From: Candidatus Nomurabacteria bacterium
GTDB lineage: Bacteria; Patescibacteria; Paceibacteria; UBA9973
Direction: 5' to 3'
DNA length: 9,065 bases
Assembly: GCA_023267435.1 (NCBI GenBank)
Contig: JAHFNH010000008.1
Span: 1-9,065 of the forward strand
Shown here piece by piece: positions 6,024-9,065 of this stretch (positions are counted from its first letter, which is position 1; each line of letters opens with the position of its first letter). The notes beneath the pieces are model-generated. The model was not told the origin of the DNA. It was given only the letters and a program-made list of their open reading frames with translations, and did not search any database. A program made the translations under genes and the position numbers.

Positions 6024-6167
6024 AATTTTTTTTACGTTTTCTAAAGTCCAATTATCAATAGTCGGATCACTTTTGATCTCTTCCAAAACCCAAACATCAC
6101 AAACAGGGTCACTTAATTTTATAACTTCCGCATACCTTTTTGATGCTGAATTCGTACATACGTAATG
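6024..6167 (-). pseudogene. 3' piece of the cassette-interrupted Cys-rich gene
   Basis: These 48 codons are open and protein-like (HYVCTNSASKRYAEVIKLSD, PVCDVWVLEEIKSDPTIDNW, TLENVKKI) but have no usable start: the frame begins right after the TAA that ends the cassette ORF. Joined to the 51 codons ending at 6535 they continue without a shift, adding Cys residues in VCT and VCD to the C-x2-C-x2-C and later Cys of the 5' piece. The frame then runs on into the 130-aa ORF with no stop. Confidence 0.62.
6037..6055. repeat. 19-bp direct repeat, copy 2
   Basis: Identical to 5604-5622 (433 bp apart). It encodes NWTLEN in the 3' piece of the Cys-rich gene. Recombination between the copies would delete the 130-aa ORF and rejoin the Cys-rich gene to its short tail with a stop overlapping terL. 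Confidence 0.85.
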
Positions 6168-6461
6168 TTATAGGCAATTTGATATAGTCTCAGCAATTCG
6201 TCTTAATTGTTCTTTAATTAGATTTATAGACATATTATCTGCATCTACTCTAATGTTATAGATAGTCTGCCTAATTGATTTTGCCATATCTTCTAATTTT
6301 TTAATTTCTTTCAATCGCTGATTATCTAATTGTTCTATCGCCACATTGTGCCTATTTTCTAATATTGCATTAAATTCATTAATAACCTGTAAAATAGGTT
6401 TTACTTTTGTTTCAATTTCGATAACGCTTTCATTGATTATTTCTTTAATAGTATGTCCCAT
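6168..6461 (-). CDS. Cassette-borne helical/coiled-coil protein (97 aa)
   Basis: ATG 6461 to a TAA at 6168-6170 that is formed by the very edge of the cassette (R box TTATAGGCA read in reverse). The product is almost all helix with heptad-like hydrophobics and many Glu/Lys/Arg: IKEIINESVIEIETKVKPIL, then LDNQRLKEIKKLEDMAKSIR, then MSINLIKEQLRRIAETISN. There is no membrane segment, signal peptide or recognisable catalytic motif. It fills the cassette but runs against the direction implied by the attC-like site. A TATATTTG box on the same strand (6493-6500), 31 nt before the ATG, could drive it, or it could be read from the packaging operon. It might be one half of a toxin-antitoxin or defence pair, but nothing visible proves this. 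Confidence 0.6.
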   Translation of the reverse strand: MGHTIKEIINESVIEIETKVKPILQVINEFNAILENRHNVAIEQLDNQRLKEIKKLEDMAKSIRQTIYNIRVDADNMSINLIKEQLRRIAETISNCL

Positions 6462-6480
6462 GATAACTGATTGATATTTA

Positions 6481-6534
6481 TGCCTATAACATCAAATATA
6501 GCGACTACCAGCCGTTTAGTGCTATTTTGATATG
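6481..6534 (+). repeat. attC-like recombination site (imperfect palindrome)
   Basis: In plus orientation: outer box TGCCTATAAC (6481-6490), arm CAAATATAGC (6493-6502), G6503, ACTA (6504-6507), a loop, TAGT (6517-6520), arm GCTATTTTG (6521-6529), and ATATG. The 5' arm has two bases with no partner, T6497 and G6503. Unpaired bases on one arm are the feature that lets integron integrase tell the strands of attC apart. The outer 3' box is supplied by the left cassette end in the circular form. Confidence 0.62.
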
Positions 6535-6687
6535 TTGGCGGTTAATTAAAACATTTTTACTTTTTAAGAACTTTGTGCGGCGGCTGGCATCGCATATTTG
6601 TAGCCGATATTGATCATCCTCATAAAGGCTTTTACAAAAATCGCAATCTTTGCACTTGGCTGGTCTTGTGTAGGTTGCTATACTCAT
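6505..6687 (-). pseudogene. 5' piece of the Cys-rich (zinc-binding-like) gene, cut by the cassette
   Basis: ATG 6687 overlaps the terS stop as ATGA, so this is a coupled operon gene. Residues 12-18 (CKDCDFC) give C-x2-C-x2-C, with another Cys at 32 (LQICDAS), typical of a small zinc ribbon or knuckle. Codons 1-51 (to 6535) are original. The last nine residues (HIKIALNGW) are read from the attC-like arm before a TAG. The restored frame would continue HYVCTNSASKRY with more Cys. The gene lies between terS and terL, so a role in packaging or late regulation is possible but not shown. The 60-aa product may still be made but lacks the C-terminal half of its Cys set. Confidence 0.65.
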
Positions 6688-7238
6688 GTTTTATCTGCGT
6701 TTTTGCGCGCTAATTTCAATAATACGGCCTTTTCTTCGGGGGTTAATCCATTTGTGTCTATTTTGTCCCCTTTTGTGGTTATATCTGTTTGCTGTTTGTC
6801 GGCTAAACCGAGATCACGAGCTATAATGTTCGCGTTAAAAGCCCCAACGGCGGCACCTTCGAACTTCTGGGTGTACATAGTGTCATAGATAGCGTCTACG
6901 ACTAAAGAAAAATCTTTTTCGTCTTTTGATAAACTTTTTTTAAACTCCCCAAAATACTGGCTGCTACAACCTAAATATAAACATAACCCTGAAAGGGTGT
7001 AAGGTCTTGAAGTGGGTATGTCGACTAAACCGTCTGAAAGTATCACACCTCCAAAGTCATCTAAAACGGGTTTGCTCCCTCCTTTTGCTTGCTCTTTTTT
7101 AATCCAGGGGTGATCGTCTACCCACTGAAAATATTCGCAAGCCGCAGCCCACATCAGATCGGCACTTGCAAAAAGTCTGTCCCGCCCGTGCTTACTCCGA
7201 AGCTTCCAAAATTGATTCCCTAGTCTTGCGTCTTTCAT
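6684..7238 (-). CDS. terS: Terminase small subunit
   Basis: The 184-residue protein has stretches I associate with the gp3-like small terminase family of Bacteroidota phages: SRPYTLSGLCLYLGCSSQYF (77-96) and KFEGAAVGAFNANIIARDLG (125-144), followed by a flexible Lys/Asp-rich tail (QQTDITTKGDKIDTNGL) and a final helix. TerS recognises the packaging site on the genome, forms a ring and loads TerL. ATG 7238 overlaps the previous gene by four bases and its stop overlaps the Cys-rich gene by four bases, so translation is coupled along the operon. TerL lies downstream on the same strand, separated by the two insertions, which may have altered the natural TerS:TerL expression ratio. Confidence 0.88.
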   Translation of the reverse strand: MKDARLGNQFWKLRSKHGRDRLFASADLMWAAACEYFQWVDDHPWIKKEQAKGGSKPVLDDFGGVILSDGLVDIPTSRPYTLSGLCLYLGCSSQYFGEFKKSLSKDEKDFSLVVDAIYDTMYTQKFEGAAVGAFNANIIARDLGLADKQQTDITTKGDKIDTNGLTPEEKAVLLKLARKNADKT

Positions 7239-7441
7239 AAAACTTTATGATAACTGTAGCGTTGCCTAATAGCTTCTAAAGCGATGTCCCTTAAGTCGGC
7301 ATCGGAATAAATCAAAGTCCATTCTGGTTTGACATAAATAGTCAAAGTCTTGCCCTTCCTTGCTTTTTTCGGCCTTCCGGATCCAGGCCTTTTGCCCCCA
7401 GCTTTTGAGGCTTCCTCTTTTTCATCAATAAATCTACTCAT
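7235..7441 (-). CDS. Small AT-hook-like DNA-binding protein (68 aa), first gene of packaging operon
   Basis: Residues 15-31 (GGKRPGSGRPKKARKGK) contain a G-R-P core flanked by Lys/Arg, an AT-hook-like minor-groove binder. After that come a strand (TLTIYVKPE) and a helix (DADLRDIALEAIRQRY), a layout resembling half a ribbon-helix-helix fold. Phages often carry such a protein immediately before terS, where it may help DNA recognition or regulate late transcription. ATG 7441 lies just 4 nt after a TAAATTTG -7 box, so the mRNA is probably leaderless or nearly so; the next in-frame ATG is absent within this short gene, which supports 7441. The stop overlaps the terS start as ATGA. Confidence 0.72.
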   Translation of the reverse strand: MSRFIDEKEEASKAGGKRPGSGRPKKARKGKTLTIYVKPEWTLIYSDADLRDIALEAIRQRYSYHKVL

Positions 7442-7445
7442 TTTG

Positions 7446-7484
7446 CAAATTTACAACTATTTTCAGTTATTTAAAAACTTTTTT
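7446..7484 (-). promoter_or_regulatory. Promoter of the packaging operon
   Basis: Minus strand: AAAAAAGTTTTT (7473-7484 region), a 19-nt spacer, then TAAATTTG (7453-7446), matching TAnnTTTG. The A-G-T element sits at the same distance as in the two plus-strand promoters (G about 24-25 nt before the -7 box), so it may be a phage-specific -33 element. The expected start is at or within a few bases of the ATG at 7441. Confidence 0.58.
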
Positions 7485-7540
7485 ATCAAAAATCTTTGTT
7501 CCCTTTCATTATCAATTAGTTACAAGCCTTCAATAAAAAC

Positions 7541-7870
7541 GTAAACAAAGAAACAAGCCTTTAACTTCATACAAATCAAGGCTTTATAAAGAAGTGTAAA
7601 CAAAGTGAACAAAGAAACACAAATTCCTAATAACTATTACGGGAATGTATTAATATTTGTAATACTCCTTGTCTACAATAGTACTTATTATTATATTATA
7701 ATATTATATTAATAATTGTTTATATTGTTTATTATAGGTTATCTCCTTTATTTTAAAGGGTTTTAGGATAAACAAGGCATCGTTTATTTTTGTTTATCTG
7801 TATACTAAAATATAAGGTGTTGTTTACGTGTAAAACTATGACTATCAATAAAAAAGCCCTGCGTAAACAA
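7541..7870. repeat. Array of GTAAACAA-type octamers (candidate iterons) in a gene-free region
   Basis: The 450-bp stretch 7442-7892 has no credible gene. It contains repeated GTAAACAA or a close variant: plus-strand copies at 7541 (GTAAACAAAG), 7596 (GTAAACAAAG), 7605 (GTGAACAAAG), 7768 (ATAAACAA) and 7863 (GTAAACAA); minus-strand copies (TTGTTTAT/C) at 7716, 7725, 7790 and 7820. They flank an AT-rich core. Iteron-like repeats plus an AT-rich unwinding zone suggest a replication origin; binding sites for a phage regulator are the alternative. A separate AAGCCTT/AAGGCTT inverted pair lies at 7554-7583. Confidence 0.6.
7677..7733. other. Extremely AT-rich core within the octamer array
   Basis: Nearly every base here is A or T, including the palindrome TATAATATTATA (7697-7708), and two TTGTTTAT octamers lie at its right edge spaced 9 bp apart (7716, 7725). 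It is a candidate DNA-unwinding element if the array is an origin. Confidence 0.45.
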
Positions 7871-7877
7871 GGCTTTG
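7850..7877 (-). terminator. Intrinsic terminator after the small RHH-like gene
   Basis: On the minus strand AAAGCC (7876-7871) pairs with GGCTTT (7858-7853) across a 12-nt loop, followed by further T residues. It begins 16 nt after the stop of the 58-aa gene. The loop contains one GTAAACAA octamer, so repeat binding and termination could interact. Confidence 0.6.
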
Positions 7878-7892
7878 AAATGCAAACCGCTC

Positions 7893-8069
7893 TTATAAGT
7901 CATCCTTAATCAATTTTACACAATCCCTCAACATTTTAGGATTTCTTGCTATTTCGATTAATAGCATTTCTAAAAAAACTTTACGGCTTTTTTCTGCGTC
8001 AATCGCAGCTTTAGCCAGAGATTTAAGGTCTTCCCTGTCTATTTCAATAATCAAACCTACTTTTGGCAT
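7893..8069 (-). CDS. Small ribbon-helix-helix-like protein (58 aa), possible autorepressor
   Basis: ATG 8069 to TAA 7895-7893. The product fits a ribbon-helix-helix layout: N-terminal strand KVGLIIEID (3-11), helix REDLKSLAKAAIDA (12-25), a short turn EKSRK, and a second helix FLEMLLIEIARN (32-42), then a helical tail. Arc/CopG/MetJ proteins of this size bind DNA as dimers through the paired strands and usually repress their own promoter. The gene has a full Bacteroidota promoter with a perfect palindrome in its spacer, its own terminator, and lies beside the octamer array, as copG does beside some plasmid origins. The fold is inferred by eye; an unrelated small helical protein is possible. 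Confidence 0.62.
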   Translation of the reverse strand: MPKVGLIIEIDREDLKSLAKAAIDAEKSRKVFLEMLLIEIARNPKMLRDCVKLIKDDL

Positions 8070-8100
8070 ACTCTTTTATTTATATCAGTTATACATTCTA

Positions 8101-8132
8101 CAAATATATGTATTATACATATAACTACAAAA
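8101..8132 (-). promoter_or_regulatory. Bacteroidota promoter of the RHH-like gene
   Basis: Minus strand TTTTG (8132-8128), a 19-nt spacer, then TATATTTG (8108-8101). This is the best promoter in the window, matching both the -33 TTTG and the -7 TAnnTTTG at consensus spacing. The ATG at 8069 follows 31 nt after the -7 box. Confidence 0.8.
8105..8123. promoter_or_regulatory. Palindromic operator candidate
   Basis: TATATGTATTATACATATA is a perfect 19-bp palindrome (9-bp arms about T8114) filling the spacer and overlapping the -7 box, so a bound dimer would block RNA polymerase. Its half-site TTATACAT (8113-8120) recurs at 8089-8096, 24 bp away in the leader. Confidence 0.65.
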
Positions 8133-8147
8133 TATATTCTTAGTATT

Positions 8148-8726
8148 TTAAAATTCGCATTCAACCCCCGTAACAATCCTATAAATCAAATAAGTAAGAT
8201 TTACATCATAAGATCCATCATGCAGTTTAGTTTCATCGACCAAAAGCCCTAATTCTTTTGCAACAGACATAAGTTTAAAATTAGGCATCTTTGGAATCCT
8301 TCGTTCTAAATAATGGGAGGCTAAAACCATAACATCTTGAGAAGCGGACCAGAATAAAGAGCCGAAATATGGATCGTCGTTATCCATGAAGAAAGCCCTT
8401 AGGAAATTATCGTCGAAATTCCGATTGTTGAAACCTATCAAAAAAGCCTTGTCCTTTCTATCAAACTTATCAACATACTTGCAAATAAGCATCTTGAACT
8501 GTTTATAAACCCTGTCCATAGTAGGATAGGCCAAAACCTGTTCTAAGGTAACCCCGGCCACAGCCAGGGCTTCTTCAGTTATCTTCTTATTCGGGTTCGG
8601 TCTCACTTTGAAGTCGAAAGTTTCGACTATAACCCCGTCTTTTTCAATCATTCCTGCTATTTGATGAATGCCGTTCTCAATAGCACTTAGCCCGGTCGTT
8701 TCCAGGTCGTAGAATACCTTGATCAT
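8148..8726 (-). CDS. DEDDh 3'-5' exonuclease (DnaQ/RNase T-like)
   Basis: 192 residues with all three exonuclease motifs: Exo I YDLETTGL with D7 and E9; Exo II GFNNRNFDDNFL (98-109) with D105 as the acidic residue; Exo III H169-x4-D174 (HDGSYD), the His variant. These bind two metal ions and remove nucleotides from 3' ends. A free-standing exonuclease of this size in a phage replication region could proofread, degrade host DNA or process recombination ends. There is no polymerase or helicase domain. ATG 8726 overlaps the 55-aa gene's stop as ATGA. I see no terminator after its stop; the promoter for the next gene begins only about 15 nt beyond it. Confidence 0.9.
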   Translation of the reverse strand: MIKVFYDLETTGLSAIENGIHQIAGMIEKDGVIVETFDFKVRPNPNKKITEEALAVAGVTLEQVLAYPTMDRVYKQFKMLICKYVDKFDRKDKAFLIGFNNRNFDDNFLRAFFMDNDDPYFGSLFWSASQDVMVLASHYLERRIPKMPNFKLMSVAKELGLLVDETKLHDGSYDVNLTYLIYRIVTGVECEF

Positions 8727-8890
8727 ACCCTTTTCCGATATTCGGCCTCTCTAACAATGCTTTCGCCATAAGCCCTGAATTCGGCTATTCTCTTGTTGCG
8801 TCTCTTTTTGTTATCTGAAATCCAGATAATAAAAATAACCCCTAGCACGATAAGCGTGCAAATCCCAATAAATAAAATACCCTCTGTCAT
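8723..8890 (-). CDS. Small single-pass membrane protein (55 aa)
   Basis: ATG 8890 overlaps the preceding gene's stop as ATGA, and TGA 8725-8723 overlaps the exonuclease start the same way. Residues 5-24 (ILFIGICTLIVLGVIFIIWI) form one membrane helix, followed by a strongly basic segment (DNKKRRNKRIAEFRAYGE) and a mixed helix to the C-terminus. By the positive-inside rule the N-terminus is outside and the tail is cytoplasmic. No family is recognised. It might tether the exonuclease or other replication proteins at the membrane, but co-transcription is the only support. Confidence 0.7.
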   Translation of the reverse strand: MTEGILFIGICTLIVLGVIFIIWISDNKKRRNKRIAEFRAYGESIVREAEYRKRV

Positions 8891-9065
8891 TTTTTATAAA
8901 TATTATAGAAGTTAATGAATGCGTCTTTTTGTCTTTCGGTAAAGCCCTCTCCGATGAATTCTATATCGAATAAAAGTTCACCGTATCGCGTCCTGTACTT
9001 GTTAATTACAAGCCTAAAATTTTCATGTCTGATTATTTCAAACCATTTACAGAATTTGAGATGCC
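8887..9065 (-). CDS. C-terminal end of an unidentified protein (partial)
   Basis: An open frame enters from the right edge and ends at TGA 8889-8887, overlapping the 55-aa gene by four bases. The 58 visible residues (CKWFEIIRHENFRLVINKYR, TRYGELLFDIEFIGEGFTER, QKDAFINFYNIYKK) look soluble and end in a helix. The N-terminus lies outside the window, so no family call is possible. It is the first visible member of the chain leading to the exonuclease. Confidence 0.65.
   Translation of the reverse strand, partial: HLKFCKWFEIIRHENFRLVINKYRTRYGELLFDIEFIGEGFTERQKDAFINFYNIYKK

Larger units (their letters stand above)
6168..6534 (+). mobile_element. Integron-type gene cassette inserted in a phage gene
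   Basis: On the plus strand the element begins at G6167|TTATAGGCA and ends with an attC-like site whose last base is G6534, followed by TT of the target. Both ends therefore have the G|TT cut expected of integron integrase. Joining the ends gives a folded site with TGCCTATAACAT at one side and ATGTTATAGGCA at the other, a perfect 12-bp outer stem. Removing 6168-6534 joins minus-strand codons ending at 6535 to those starting at 6167: 153 nt (51 codons) plus 537 nt (179 codons), in frame with no stop. No integron integrase is visible here, so the insertion would have used one acting in trans at a secondary G|TT site. A MITE-like or other hairpin element is the alternative. Confidence 0.68.

Noticed and set aside
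6024..6086. TTG start at 6086 for the 130-aa gene
   Set aside because: The extra residues belong to the 3' piece of the interrupted Cys-rich gene; ATG 6023 has the A-rich context used elsewhere.
6164..6492. Short transposon with 12-bp terminal inverted repeats ending at 6164 and 6492
   Set aside because: These ends do not restore the reading frame and leave half of the palindrome outside; the 6168-6534 boundaries restore it exactly. A MITE remains the main alternative.
6610..6888. Plus-strand ORF opposite terS
   Set aside because: Antisense shadow of terS and the Cys-rich gene.
7350..7544. Plus-strand ORF across the packaging-operon promoter
   Set aside because: Opposite the AT-hook gene and its promoter; composition is Phe/Ser/Leu-rich as expected of a shadow.
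7523..7870. CRISPR array
   Set aside because: The repeats are only about 8-10 bp, occur in both orientations and are irregularly spaced.
7838..7909. 23-codon plus-strand ORF starting MTINKKALRK
   Set aside because: No promoter, overlaps the minus-strand terminator and the end of the RHH-like gene.

Overview
The window looks like part of a tailed double-stranded DNA phage or prophage of a Bacteroidota host. The DNA is AT-rich. Promoters fit the Bacteroidota -7 consensus TAnnTTTG, with no E. coli style -10 boxes. Starts are preceded by A-rich stretches such as AAAATTATG instead of Shine-Dalgarno sites. The minus strand carries a packaging and head module in the usual order: an AT-hook protein, TerS, a Cys-rich gene, TerL, a 77-aa protein, portal, and a partial head morphogenesis gene running off position 1. 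No integrase, tail or lysis gene is visible.

Layout. 9065-8148 (minus) holds three genes chained by ATGA overlaps: a partial gene, a 55-aa membrane protein and a DEDDh 3'-5' exonuclease. 8132-7893 holds a small ribbon-helix-helix-like gene under a Bacteroidota promoter whose spacer is a perfect 19-bp palindrome. 7850-7442 is non-coding and carries about nine copies of a GTAAACAA-type octamer around an AT-only core, a candidate origin or multi-operator region. 7441-4144 (minus) is the packaging operon. 3439-1828 (minus) is the 77-aa protein plus portal. 432-1 (minus) is the head morphogenesis gene.

Two groups of small genes lie on the opposite (plus) strand between these virion genes: 542-1771 (six overlapping genes, two with membrane segments) and 3558-4157 (three genes, one broken). 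Both start from nearly identical promoters built around A8-G-T7, set back to back with minus-strand late promoters. They look like moron-type accessory modules.

The most striking observation is at 6168-6534. A 367-bp element with the architecture of an integron gene cassette (G|TT boundaries, and an attC-like folded site whose outer arms match perfectly when the ends are joined) lies inside the Cys-rich gene. Removing exactly 6168-6534 joins 51 codons to 179 codons in frame across a coherent Cys pattern. The same gene seems to have taken a second insertion near its 3' end: a 130-aa ORF bracketed by a 19-bp direct repeat, with a leftover C-terminal tail overlapping the terL start. The TerS-TerL junction therefore looks like a hotspot for gene gain. 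All function calls come from reading the sequence; no database search was made.
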